The notes beneath the pieces were generated by a model, which saw only the letters and a list, made by a program, of their open reading frames with translations, was not told the DNA's origin and searched no databases. A stretch of DNA of 64,000 nt from Vicinamibacterales bacterium (lineage in GTDB: Bacteria; Acidobacteriota; Vicinamibacteria; Vicinamibacterales; UBA2999): assembly GCA_041659285.1 (NCBI GenBank), contig JBAZYO010000014.1, positions 101,001-165,000 of the forward strand, in the 5' to 3' direction. Positions 54,814-64,000 of the stretch are shown here, piece after piece (the first letter of the stretch is position 1; every line of letters starts with the position of its first letter). A program made the position numbers and the translations under genes.

Positions 54814-57081
54814 GTGGCTGTCATTGACGCGGCGGTTTTGGAACGGCACGGCATCAAGCCGGACGAGTACGAGCGCATCCTCGAGTTGATGGGCCGCGAG
54901 CCCAACCTGCTCGAGCTCGGCCTGTTCTCGGTGATGTGGTCGGAGCATTGCAGCTACAAGAGCTCGCGCGTGCACCTGAAGACGCTGCCGACCACCGGCC
55001 CGCGCGTGGTGCAGGGGCCGGGCGAGAACGCCGGCGCCGTCGACATCGGCGACGGGCTGTGCGCGGTCTTCAAGATCGAATCCCACAACCACCCGTCGTT
55101 CATCGAGCCCTATCAGGGTGCCGCGACCGGCGTCGGCGGGATCATCCGCGACATCTTCACCATGGGCGCGCGGCCCATCGCGCTGCTCAACGCCTTGCGG
55201 TTCGGGTCGCTCGACACCGCGCTGGCGCGGCGCATCTTCGAGGGCGTGGTCGCCGGCGTCGGCGGCTACGGCAACAGTATCGGCATTCCCACCGTGGGCG
55301 GCGAGATCGTCTTCGACGAGATCTACGCCGGCAACCCGCTGGTCAACGTGTTGTGCCTCGGCATCGCCCGCATCGACGGCATCGTCAAGGGCGCCGCCAA
55401 GGGCGCCGGCAACCCGGTGTTTTACGTCGGCGCCAAGACCGGCCGCGACGGCATCCACGGCGCCACCATGGCGTCGGCGGAGTTCGACGAGAAATCGGCG
55501 GAGAAGCGTCCGGCGGTGCAGGTGGGCGATCCGTTCATGGAAAAGCTCCTGATGGAAGCCTGCATCGAGGTGATGAAGACCGGCGCGGTGCTCGGCCTCC
55601 AGGACATGGGCGCCGCCGGCCTGTCGTGCGCGACCTCGGAAATGGGATCCCGCGGCGGTGTCGGCATGACCATCGACGTGATGCACGTGCCCCAGCGCGA
55701 GACCGGCATGACGCCCTACGAGATCATGCTCTCCGAATCACAGGAGCGCATGCTGCTGGTCGTCGAGAAGGGTCGCGAGCACGAAGTCGAGGCGGTGTTC
55801 GAGAAGTGGGACCTGCACGCGGTGCAGGTCGGCGAAGTCATCGAGGGGACCCGCCTGAAGATCCACGAGCGCGGCGTGCTGGTGGCCGATGTGCCGAACC
55901 GCGCGCTCACCGATGAGGCCCCGGTCTATCGCCGGCCCATGCAGGAGCCGTCCTGGCAGAAGGACGCGCAGCGCCTGTCGCTCGCCGAACTCGGCGCCGC
56001 GCCGCCGGCGCAGTCGGCGTTCGAGCGACTGCTGGCCGTGCCGACCATTGCCAGCAAGCGATGGGCCTACGGACAGTACGACCACAGCGTCGGCACCAAC
56101 ACCATTGCGCAGCCCGGCTTGTCTTCGGCGGTCGTGCGTGTGAAGGGCTCGACGAAAGGCCTGGCCGTCTCGGTGGATGGCAACGGCCGCTACTGCTACC
56201 TGGATCCCTATCGCGGCGCCATGCTGGCCGTGGCCGAAGCGGCGCGCAACGTGGCGTGCGCCGGCGGCGAGCCGATTGGCGGCACCAACAACCTCAACTT
56301 CGGCAATCCCGAGCGGCCCGAGATCATGTGGCAGCTGGGCGAGGCGGTGCGCGGCATCGGCGACGCCTGCCGCGCGCTGGGCATCCCGATCACGGGCGGC
56401 AACGTCAGCCTCTACAACGAAACCGAAGGCCGCGCCATCTACCCGACGCCCGTGCTCGGCGTGGTCGGGCTGCTGGACGATGCCACCAAGACGGCGACGC
56501 GGGTGTTCAAACGCGCCGACGCGCCGGTGGTGTTGCTGGGCGATAATCTAGGGGAACTTGGCGGCAGCGAATACCTGGCCACCATGCATGGCACGGTCGC
56601 CGGTCAGCCGCCCGCGCTCGACCTGTCGCGTGAAGCGGCGCTCCAGACCCTGATCCTGAAGCTGATCCGTGGCGGACTCGTGGACTCGGCGCACGATTGT
56701 TCGGAAGGCGGCCTCGCCGTCACGCTGGCGGAATGCACCTTCGATAGCGGTGGCATTGGCGTCACCGCGGACGTTGCTGAGGTCCGGCTGAAGCCGGACG
56801 CTACCTCAGCTGTGGTGTCCGGCTTTAGCCGGACCTACGCCGTCAACGCGACGCTGTTCGGCGAGTCGGCGACGCGCATCGTCGTGTCGACGCCGGAGAA
56901 TCGGCTCGAGGCGGTGTTGGCCGCGGCCAAGAACGCCGGCATCACCGCGACGGTGATCGGCAAGACCGGCGGCGACCGGATCCAGATTAGCGCCGGTGGC
57001 GACCTGGTGATCGACTCGGCGATCGGCGATGCGGAGCAGGCGTGGGCAACGGCGATCGCAACCAAGATGGGCCGCCGATGA
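54814..57081 (+). CDS. purL: Phosphoribosylformylglycinamidine synthase, PurL subunit
   Basis: 755 residues from GTG 54814, after GAGG. It has the small-type PurL landmarks SVMWSEHCSYKSS, VQGPGENAGAVDIGDG, KIESHNHPSFIEPYQGAATGVGGIIRD, GMTIDV, and NNLNFGNPERPEIMWQL. ATP-dependent conversion of FGAR to FGAM with PurS and PurQ. Residues 657-674 (VRLKPDATSAVVSGFSRT) are not part of the family: they are coded by two copies of a GTCCGGCT...AGCCGGAC palindrome at 56782-56834, inserted between the DVAE strand and the next strand YAVNATLFGES. The reading frame remains intact, so the enzyme probably tolerates it. Confidence 0.95.
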   Translation: MAVIDAAVLERHGIKPDEYERILELMGREPNLLELGLFSVMWSEHCSYKSSRVHLKTLPTTGPRVVQGPGENAGAVDIGDGLCAVFKIESHNHPSFIEPYQGAATGVGGIIRDIFTMGARPIALLNALRFGSLDTALARRIFEGVVAGVGGYGNSIGIPTVGGEIVFDEIYAGNPLVNVLCLGIARIDGIVKGAAKGAGNPVFYVGAKTGRDGIHGATMASAEFDEKSAEKRPAVQVGDPFMEKLLMEACIEVMKTGAVLGLQDMGAAGLSCATSEMGSRGGVGMTIDVMHVPQRETGMTPYEIMLSESQERMLLVVEKGREHEVEAVFEKWDLHAVQVGEVIEGTRLKIHERGVLVADVPNRALTDEAPVYRRPMQEPSWQKDAQRLSLAELGAAPPAQSAFERLLAVPTIASKRWAYGQYDHSVGTNTIAQPGLSSAVVRVKGSTKGLAVSVDGNGRYCYLDPYRGAMLAVAEAARNVACAGGEPIGGTNNLNFGNPERPEIMWQLGEAVRGIGDACRALGIPITGGNVSLYNETEGRAIYPTPVLGVVGLLDDATKTATRVFKRADAPVVLLGDNLGELGGSEYLATMHGTVAGQPPALDLSREAALQTLILKLIRGGLVDSAHDCSEGGLAVTLAECTFDSGGIGVTADVAEVRLKPDATSAVVSGFSRTYAVNATLFGESATRIVVSTPENRLEAVLAAAKNAGITATVIGKTGGDRIQISAGGDLVIDSAIGDAEQAWATAIATKMGRR
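56782..56834. repeat. Paired palindromic element inside purL
   Basis: GTCCGGCTGAAGCCGGAC (56782-56799) and GTCCGGCTTTAGCCGGAC (56817-56834) are two 18-base palindromes 17 bases apart. GCTGAGG/CCTCAGC (56776-56782, 56804-56810) adds an outer stem around the first. The same sequence type occurs in purD in reverse orientation. Confidence 0.9.
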
Positions 57082-57085
57082 CGCG

Positions 57086-57116
57086 AGTGCACCAGGGCCG
57101 CAGATGACGCAGATAA
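57086..57116 (+). repeat. Intergenic repeat, CGCAGATGACGCAGATAACACAGATG type
   Basis: A short direct-repeat-like sequence (CGCAGATGACGCAGATAACA) between purL and purF. A shorter copy is at 58590-58613 and a related one at 45664. These belong to a widespread class of short intergenic repeats. Confidence 0.55.
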
Positions 57117-57137
57117 CACAGATGGCGGAAGAACCCT

Positions 57138-58586
57138 ATGTTTGACAAGTTCCGCGACGAGTGCGGTGTCTTCGGCATCTACGGACACCCGGAAGCGTCG
57201 AAGCTGGCCTACCTGGGCCTCTACGCGCTGCAGCATCGCGGACAGGAAAGCGCCGGCATTGCCTCGGCCGACGGCGAGCGCGTGCGCCTGGTCCGGCAGA
57301 TGGGCTACGTCAACGAGATTTTCAACGCAGCCACCCTGGCCACGCTCAGCGGGCCCATCGCCATCGGCCACACCCGATACTCCACCGCAGGCGAGAGCAA
57401 GCTATCGAACGCCCAACCCATCCTGATCGACTGCGTTCATGGCCAGGTCGGCATCTGCCACAACGGCAACATCGTCAATGCCAACGAAGTGCGCGACCGG
57501 CTCGTTCGCGCGGGATCGATTTTCCAGACCAACAGCGACACCGAAGTGGTGCTGCACCTGTATGCGCGGTCGCAGGCCGGGTCGGTTGAGGACGCGCTGG
57601 TCGAGTCTGTCACCCAGCTCACCGGCGCCTTTTCGTTCGCGCTAATCACCAAAGACAGCATGATTGCCGTGCGCGATCCGCACGGGTTCCGGCCGCTGGC
57701 GCTCGGCCGGCTTGATGGCGCCTGGGTCGTGAGCTCGGAGACGTGCGCGCTCGACCTGATCGGCGCGACCTACGAGCGGGAAGTCGAGCCCGGCGAAGTG
57801 TTGGTCATCGGCCCGCACGGGTTGCGGTCGATCAAGCCCTTCCCCAAGTCGCCGCTGTCACACTGCATCTTCGAGCACGTCTACTTCGCGCGGCCCGACA
57901 GCGAGGTGTTCGGCCAGAGCGTCAACGAGGTCCGCACCGAGCTCGGGCGCGCGCTCGCGCGTGAAACCGGCGTCGATGCCGACGTGGTGGTGCCGATCCC
58001 AGACTCGGGTGTCTGTGCGGCCATCGGCTTCTCGGAAGAGTCGAAGATCCCGCTGCGAATGGGGTTGATCCGCAATCACTACGTCGGGCGGACGTTCATC
58101 GAGCCGGCGCAGTCGATCCGCCACTTTGGCGTGAAGGTGAAGCTGAACCCCGTCAAGAGCATCCTGGCGGGCAAGCGCGTGGTGCTGATCGACGACTCGC
58201 TCGTGCGCGGCACCACCAGCCGCAAGATCGTGAAGATGGTGCGCGCCTCCGGCGCCGCCGAGGTGCACCTCCGAATCAGCTGCCCGCCCACGATCTCGCC
58301 GTGCTTCTACGGCGTCGATACCCCGCGCCGTCGCGAGTTGATTGGGGCCACGCACACGCTCGAGGAAATCCGCAAGTACGTGGCGGCCGATTCGATCGGC
58401 TACCTCAGCCTCGACGGTCTGCTGGCCTCGGTGAAGGGGCAGGGACCGTCGTACTGCACCTCGTGTTACACCGGCCAGTACCCGGTGGCCTTCCCGCGCG
58501 ATCACAATGGCTACCTCCAGTTGTCGCTCAAGATCGATGGCCGCCCGGAGCCGATGCCGGAAGAAGAGCCCGAAACGGTTGGCTAG
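57138..58586 (+). CDS. purF: Amidophosphoribosyltransferase
   Basis: 482 residues. The N-terminal nucleophile cysteine follows a short propeptide (MFDKFRDE|CGVFGIYG). YSTAGESKLSNAQP and NSDTEVVLHLYA are Ntn-glutaminase parts. The PRPP site is VVLIDDSLVRGTTSRKIV. SHCIFEHVYFARPDS, SCPPTISPC and YCTSCYTGQYP supply the cysteines of the Fe-S (Bacillus) type enzyme. It makes phosphoribosylamine, the first committed step. ATG 57138 is 56 bases after purL, the gap filled by the repeat. Confidence 0.97.
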   Translation: MFDKFRDECGVFGIYGHPEASKLAYLGLYALQHRGQESAGIASADGERVRLVRQMGYVNEIFNAATLATLSGPIAIGHTRYSTAGESKLSNAQPILIDCVHGQVGICHNGNIVNANEVRDRLVRAGSIFQTNSDTEVVLHLYARSQAGSVEDALVESVTQLTGAFSFALITKDSMIAVRDPHGFRPLALGRLDGAWVVSSETCALDLIGATYEREVEPGEVLVIGPHGLRSIKPFPKSPLSHCIFEHVYFARPDSEVFGQSVNEVRTELGRALARETGVDADVVVPIPDSGVCAAIGFSEESKIPLRMGLIRNHYVGRTFIEPAQSIRHFGVKVKLNPVKSILAGKRVVLIDDSLVRGTTSRKIVKMVRASGAAEVHLRISCPPTISPCFYGVDTPRRRELIGATHTLEEIRKYVAADSIGYLSLDGLLASVKGQGPSYCTSCYTGQYPVAFPRDHNGYLQLSLKIDGRPEPMPEEEPETVG

Positions 58587-58625
58587 GCCGCGGATGAACG
58601 CAGATTACACAGTCAGGCTTCTGGT

Positions 58626-59807
58626 ATGCGGCTGACGGTTATTGTGCTGGTCCTGCTCGCGGGGGCTTCCTTCATGGGGGGCTCGGCCCTGCTCGCGCAG
58701 GAGCGCGGACCGACGCCGGCCTCGCCCGAGGAGATTCGCCAGGCCATCGGCAAGCTCGGGGACCTCGACTACGCCACGCGCATGGGCGCGGGGCGCGTGA
58801 TTCGCCGCTCGCCGGCGGCCCAGGTGGTCTCGGCGCTGCTGCAAACGGTGGCCGAGCATGCCGACGGCTACATCCGCTACAAGGCGCTGACGCTGCTGAC
58901 CGGCTACAGCGATCCGCGCACGGTGGACGCCATGAAAGAGGCCATGGTGTCGCCCAACGATCGGTTGCGCGAGGTCGCCTTCGCCTATTTCGAGCAGTAC
59001 CCGGAGCCTTCGCTCACCGCGAAGATGCTGGCGGCGCTCGACAAGGAGGAAGGCGAGTTCGTCCGCCCGGCCCTGATTCGCGCGCTGGCGGCCGTTCACA
59101 GGGAACCCAAGGTCACCGAGGTCCTCATTCGCGATGCCGGCCGCGGCGTCGATTTCTTCCGCAGCACCGTGATTGAGGCGCTCGGCGACTACACGGTGGC
59201 GGCCGCGGTGACCAAGCTCACCGAGATTGCGAAGGTCGACGGCCCGCTGCAGGATGACGCGGCGACGGCCCTCGGCAAGATTGGCGACAAGACCGCGTTG
59301 GGCACGCTGGCGGAGTTGCAGCGGTCCGCGGCCAAGGAAACGCAGCCGGCCGTGGCCGCCGCCATCTGCCTGATGGGCGTCAACTGTTCCGCGCACATCG
59401 GCTACCTGGAGAAGACGCTCACGTTCGCCGACACTTATCCTGGATACCAGGACCTGCTCCGGGGCGCGGCCGCCGGGCTCGGCAACATCGCCCGGCAGGG
59501 CAACGCCGAGGCCCTGGACATCCTGTTTCGCGTCGGCATCCCCTCGCAGGATCCCGTGCGCGCGCCGGTCACGCTGGCCCTGGGCCTCGTGGCGCTGCGC
59601 AACACGCCGTTGATGCTCAAGACGCTCGAGGCGCATCCCGACCAGGCCGGGGCCGTCGGCATCCTGGCCGAGGCCTTTGACATGCTCGAAGAGGATCTCG
59701 AGGAAGAGCGTTTCTTCGTCGCCGTCCGCCGCGCCTACTGGTCCGCGCCGGATGGTTCGCCGACCCGAAAGTTGTGCGAGCAACTGATCACAAAGTTGGA
59801 TTTCTAG
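58626..59807 (+). CDS. Secreted HEAT-repeat protein inside the pur cluster
   Basis: 393 residues with a signal peptide (MRLTVIVLVLLAGASFMGGSALLAQ). Seven or eight HEAT-type helix pairs follow: LGDLDYATRMGAGRVIRRS, DGYIRYKALTLLTGY, DRLREVAFAYFEQYP, EFVRPALIRALAAVHRE, DFFRSTVIEALGDYT, PLQDDAATALGKIGD. It has no catalytic motif. It sits in tandem with purF and purM (39 and 41 bases away), so it is probably co-transcribed although it is exported. No purine role can be deduced. Confidence 0.85.
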   Translation: MRLTVIVLVLLAGASFMGGSALLAQERGPTPASPEEIRQAIGKLGDLDYATRMGAGRVIRRSPAAQVVSALLQTVAEHADGYIRYKALTLLTGYSDPRTVDAMKEAMVSPNDRLREVAFAYFEQYPEPSLTAKMLAALDKEEGEFVRPALIRALAAVHREPKVTEVLIRDAGRGVDFFRSTVIEALGDYTVAAAVTKLTEIAKVDGPLQDDAATALGKIGDKTALGTLAELQRSAAKETQPAVAAAICLMGVNCSAHIGYLEKTLTFADTYPGYQDLLRGAAAGLGNIARQGNAEALDILFRVGIPSQDPVRAPVTLALGLVALRNTPLMLKTLEAHPDQAGAVGILAEAFDMLEEDLEEERFFVAVRRAYWSAPDGSPTRKLCEQLITKLDF

Positions 59808-59848
59808 TGTTGCCTGACCCCAAGTCTCAAGCCCCAAGCCCCAAACCT

Positions 59849-60848
<1,000 letters not shown>

Positions 60849-60874
<26 letters not shown>

Positions 60875-61475
60875 GAAAAGATCCCCGACCGCTTTTCTCG
60901 GGGTCCTCATTTCGGGGCGGGGCTCCAACCTCAAGGCCATCATCGACGCCATCGCCGACGGTCGGCTCGACGCGGCGATCGCGGTCGTCATTTCCAACCA
61001 GGCCGATGCGCCGGGGCTGGCGCACGCTCGCGCGGCTGGCGTCGAGACGCTGGTCCTGAGTCACAAGGCGTTCGCCACCCGTGAGGACTACGACCGGGCG
61101 ATGGTGAAAGAACTCAAGGACCGCCAGGTTGCCCTCGTCTGCCTTGCCGGTTTCATGCGGTTGCTCAGCCCCGTGTTCGTGGATGCGTTCCCTGACCGCA
61201 TCCTCAACATCCACCCGTCGCTGCTGCCGAACTACCCCGGTTTGCACCCGCAGCAACAGGCGCTGGACGCCGGCGCGGCCGTGAGCGGCGCCACTGTTCA
61301 TATTGTGAACAAGGACCTCGATGCGGGGCCGGTAGTCCTGCAGGCACAGGTCGCCGTGGTCCCTGGCGACACCGCCGAAACCCTCGCCGCCAGGATCCTC
61401 GACGTCGAGCACGCCCTGTATCCCGCGGCAATCGCGCTGATGCTCGATCGGGTTACCAACCACCCATCGCCGTAG
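60849..61475 (+). CDS. purN: Phosphoribosylglycinamide formyltransferase
   Basis: 208 residues from GTG 60849 (GTG 60858 is as good). FLGVLISGRGSNLKAIIDA is the N-terminal phosphate loop; LAGFMRLLSPVFVDAFPDRILNIHPSLLP is the signature with the catalytic Asn/His; VHIVNKDLDAGPVVLQAQV gives the His and Asp. It puts formyl from formyl-THF on GAR. It overlaps purM by 26 bases, so the genes are coupled. Confidence 0.96.
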
Positions 61476-61488
61476 TGAGGAGCCATCC

Positions 61489-62823
61489 ATGAGACACGTC
61501 GCATCGCTGCTGTTGGCCTGCTTGCTGGCAGCCGCTGTCCCCTCCGCACAGGCGCCGGCGCAGCCGGCACCGGCCGTGGTCACCGCGATTCGCGCGGGCC
61601 GGCTGCTCGATCCCGAAGCCGGGCGAATCCTGGCCAACCAGGTGATCCTCATTGACGGTGCCCGCATCCGCGCCGTGGGTCCGAACCTCACGATCCCGCC
61701 GGGCGCTCGCGTCATTGACCTGCCGAATATGACCGTGATGCCGGGCCTCGTCGAAGCGCACAACCACCTGGCGCTCACCTACAAGCCGGTGCCCGAGAGC
61801 AACGTCTACTACTACACCTACGTGCAGGAATCGACCGCGCTTCGCGCGATTCAGGCTGCCTCTAACGGCATGCAGATGCTCGCCTCCGGATTCACGATCG
61901 TCCGCGACATGGGCAACAACGGCAACTACGCCGATACGGCGCTCCGGCAGGCGATCGAGCAGGGCTGGATCCCCGGCCCGACGATCATCAACTCCGGCAT
62001 CATCATCGGCGGCATGGGCGGGCAGTTCTTTCCGACGCCGGAAATGGCGAAGGACCACAACATCGTCTACCCGGAATACCTCGATGCCGACACGCCCGAT
62101 GAAATCGTCAAGGCGATCCGCCAGAACGTCCTGTTCGGAGCCAAGGTCATCAAGATCTGCGTCGACTGCAAGCCGTACGGCTACACGGCCGACGAAATTC
62201 GCCTGGTGATTCGCGAGGCCGCGAAGTCGGGAATGAAGGTCGAAGGCCACGTGCAGACGCTGCCCGGCGCGAGGAATGCCATCGAGGCGGGCATCTGGTC
62301 GATCGCGCACTCGGGGGCGCTCACCGACGAGATGCACAAGCTGATGGCGCAGAAGGGCATCTGGCGCGCCGGCACCGAAACGCCCCCGGGCCTCGAGGGC
62401 CACCCGGTCTCGGCGCCGGCGTACGAGCGGACCGTCGCCGGCCTCAAGAACGCCTACGAGAACAAGGTGCCCCTGACGTTCTCGACTGACGCCGACTACT
62501 GGGTCCCCGGCAAGACCCGCGGTGAGCTGTGCCTGGAGTTCCTGAAGACGTGGATCGACGCCGGAATCCCGAACGCCGACACCCTGCGCGCGTTGACCAT
62601 CAACGGCTACCGGGTGAGCGAAACCGAGACCACGCGCGGGCCCATCAAGGCGGGCTTCTTCGCCGATTTGATCGCCGTCCCGGGCAACCCGCTCGAGGAC
62701 CTGAACGTGCTGAAGAGCGTCCGCTTCGTGATGAAAGATGGGCAGGTGTTCAAGGCCGACGGCGTCATGACGCCGGCCGCGTTCTTCAATGGCGGTCCGG
62801 TGAACGGCTGGCGTATCCGCTGA
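61489..62823 (+). CDS. Exported amidohydrolase
   Basis: 444 residues with a signal peptide (MRHVASLLLACLLAAAVPSAQAPAQ). The amidohydrolase metal site is visible: PGLVEAHNHLAL (H-x-H), the Lys in AKVIKICVDCKP (possibly carboxylated), the His residues in KVEGHVQT and SIAHSG, and Asp in LTFSTDADYW. It is the imidazolonepropionase/prolidase-like class that cleaves amides of small peptides or other metabolites; the substrate is unknown. ATG 61489 with AGGAG. A 13-base gap to purN suggests shared transcription, but its exported location is unlike the pur enzymes. Confidence 0.88.
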   Translation: MRHVASLLLACLLAAAVPSAQAPAQPAPAVVTAIRAGRLLDPEAGRILANQVILIDGARIRAVGPNLTIPPGARVIDLPNMTVMPGLVEAHNHLALTYKPVPESNVYYYTYVQESTALRAIQAASNGMQMLASGFTIVRDMGNNGNYADTALRQAIEQGWIPGPTIINSGIIIGGMGGQFFPTPEMAKDHNIVYPEYLDADTPDEIVKAIRQNVLFGAKVIKICVDCKPYGYTADEIRLVIREAAKSGMKVEGHVQTLPGARNAIEAGIWSIAHSGALTDEMHKLMAQKGIWRAGTETPPGLEGHPVSAPAYERTVAGLKNAYENKVPLTFSTDADYWVPGKTRGELCLEFLKTWIDAGIPNADTLRALTINGYRVSETETTRGPIKAGFFADLIAVPGNPLEDLNVLKSVRFVMKDGQVFKADGVMTPAAFFNGGPVNGWRIR

Positions 62824-62837
62824 TCAACAGGCGACGC

Positions 62838-63668
62838 TCAGGCCGGCGGGGCCGGCCTGAGCGTCAGCACCGCCACATCAGGCGGACAGTTGATGCGCAC
62901 CGGAACATACACGGTGCCGACCCCCTTGCTGACGAACAACGACGTGTTCTCTCGCAAGGCGTAGCCCGCAAGTACCGGGAACTTGCGACCGGCAATGGCG
63001 CCGACCGCCGGCACAATCACCTGCCCGCCATGCGTGTGCCCCGACAGCACCAACTGCACATCGAGCGCCGCCGCCTCCACCAGCCGCCGCGGGTCGTGTG
63101 CCACCAGGATGGTGGTGCCGCCGGTGCCCTTCAGCACGTCCGCGATCTCGCCAGGCGATCTCGTCCAGAAGCGAATGCCGGCAATGTCCAACCGCTCGCC
63201 GCGCACCGTCAGCGCCGTGCGCTGGTCCTTCAACATGGTGAAGCCGCGCGCCGTGAGCGTGGCAGGCACTTCACGCTCATCGTCGTGATTGCCGAGCACG
63301 GCGAACGAACCGAATGGGGCCTCCGCGAGTGGCGCCAGCAGTTCGGCCACCGGCCCGGCGTAGCGCCGGTCGAAAAAGCTCACGTAATCGCCACCCAGCA
63401 CGACAATGTCCGGCGCCGCCTCTTTCAGCACGGCCACCGCCCGCGCCACATCCTCGGCGGGCACGACCGAACTGTGGTGGACGTCGGTGATCATGCCGAT
63501 GCGCAGGCCATCGAGCGCGGGAGGCAGTCCCCGGACGGTGATGTCGCGGACGATGCGTTCGAGGTGGTGGCGCTCGTAAGCGACACCGTATGCGGCCACT
63601 CCGGTGAGCGCGCCCGCCGAGACGACGGTGGCCGATCGAAGGAAGTCGCGGCGCGTGAGAGCGGCCAC
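62838..63668 (-). CDS. Tat-exported metallophosphoesterase (YkuE-like)
   Basis: 276 residues. TRRDFLRSA is a Tat twin-arginine motif, followed by a hydrophobic stretch. The calcineurin-like core: GMITDVHHSS (D-x-H), VVLGGDYVS (GD), AVLGNHDDE (GNHD), VAHDPRR, and SGHTHGGQVIVP (GH-x-H). These bind two metals and hydrolyse phosphoester or, in YkuE-type proteins, lipid-A or UDP-sugar substrates; not decidable here. Convergent with the amidohydrolase gene, 14 bases apart. Confidence 0.92.
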   Translation of the reverse strand: MAALTRRDFLRSATVVSAGALTGVAAYGVAYERHHLERIVRDITVRGLPPALDGLRIGMITDVHHSSVVPAEDVARAVAVLKEAAPDIVVLGGDYVSFFDRRYAGPVAELLAPLAEAPFGSFAVLGNHDDEREVPATLTARGFTMLKDQRTALTVRGERLDIAGIRFWTRSPGEIADVLKGTGGTTILVAHDPRRLVEAAALDVQLVLSGHTHGGQVIVPAVGAIAGRKFPVLAGYALRENTSLFVSKGVGTVYVPVRINCPPDVAVLTLRPAPPA

Positions 63669-63724
63669 GGCGCCAGTATAGCCGCCTGCCTGCCCTGAGC
63701 GCTCCTGGCGGGTCGAAGGGTTGT

Positions 63725-63730
63725 TATAGT
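63725..63730 (+). promoter_or_regulatory. Candidate -10 box for tyrS
   Basis: TATAGT lies eight bases before the tyrS ATG and no ribosome site is present, again pointing to a leaderless or near-leaderless start. Confidence 0.35.
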
Positions 63731-63738
63731 TGTCCCTT

Positions 63739-64000
63739 ATGAGCGTGTTCGACGAGTTTCAGTGGCGGGGGATGTACTTCGACGCGACCGATGGCGCGCA
63801 GGACGCGCTCTCGAAAGAGAAGGTCACCGCGTACATCGGCTTCGACCCGACCGCGTCGAGCCTTCACGTCGGCTCGCTTCTCACGGTGATGGGCCTCGCC
63901 CGCCTGCAGCGGTTCGGGCACACGCCGATTGCGCTGGTCGGCGGCGGCACCGGCATGATCGGGGACCCGAGCGGCAAGTCGCAGGAGCGGGTGTTGCTGT
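63739..64000 (+). CDS. tyrS: Tyrosyl-tRNA synthetase, 3'-truncated by the window
   Basis: The first 87 residues are visible. YIGFDPTASSLHVGSLL has the class-I HIGH-equivalent motif, and GGGTGMIGDPSGKSQER is the TyrS signature. The enzyme charges tRNA-Tyr. The start is ATG 63739, after TATAGT, with no Shine-Dalgarno sequence. The rest of the gene lies past the window edge. Confidence 0.96.
   Translation, partial: MSVFDEFQWRGMYFDATDGAQDALSKEKVTAYIGFDPTASSLHVGSLLTVMGLARLQRFGHTPIALVGGGTGMIGDPSGKSQERVLL

Overview
The window is 64 kb of gene-dense, high-GC bacterial chromosome. Gene content and style (NtrC-type two-component operons, a carboxypeptidase-regulatory/TonB-like outer-membrane barrel, PilB, many secreted proteins of unknown function, short palindromic repeats between genes) suggest an Acidobacteriota genome, probably Vicinamibacteria-like. 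That placement is inference; there is no rRNA or tRNA gene in view. I saw no phage, transposase or CRISPR array.

Layout. 1-5.6 kb: the end of an ExeA-like ATPase, acetyl-CoA synthetase, and a secreted pair (phosphodiester-glycosidase-like plus FGE/SUMF1-like). 5.5-11.1 kb is the most interesting part. A secreted protein apparently starts at CTG. An ECF sigma/zinc-finger anti-sigma pair is divergent from a bufferin-type RiPP operon (DUF2282 precursor, DUF692 enzyme, DUF2063 partner, DoxX). Directly behind it lies a peroxiredoxin/thioredoxin-like gene with one in-frame UGA in SADW-U-PYC, followed by a perfect 7-bp hairpin, i.e. a selenoprotein. 11-19 kb: a degenerate-GGDEF/HTH protein, PilB with extra C-terminal zinc ribbons, a J-domain protein, a LolD-like ATPase, and three tandem secreted paralogues. 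19-27 kb: two orphan Dpp/Opp ATPases, the methylmalonyl-CoA mutase catalytic chain, gpmA, eno and glgC. 27-36 kb: an outer-membrane barrel, an NtrB/NtrC-like two-component operon with a candidate sigma-54 promoter, and small secreted proteins. 36-45.5 kb: a polysaccharide locus on the minus strand with four glycosyltransferases, an Arg-rich disordered protein, a DUF362 protein, a UbiA-type prenyltransferase, a STAS protein and rpsU. 45.7-61.5 kb: purine biosynthesis (purD alone, then purB-purS-purQ-purL-purF-HEAT-purM-purN), interrupted by a lipoprotein esterase, rlmN, a CDP-alcohol phosphatidyltransferase and an M16 peptidase. 61.5-64 kb: an exported amidohydrolase, a Tat-exported metallophosphoesterase, and the start of tyrS.

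How the genes work together. The purine genes cover most steps from PRPP to IMP and AMP; purC, purE/K and purH are not here. The sigma/anti-sigma pair most likely controls the bufferin operon in response to metal stress, with the selenoprotein possibly in the same transcript. The 36-45 kb genes look like assembly of a surface glycan on a polyprenyl carrier.

The two strongest hunt results are the UGA-interrupted redox gene with its downstream hairpin, and a palindromic element (GTCCGGCTNNAGCCGGAC) inserted in frame and translated inside both purL and purD, in opposite orientations.
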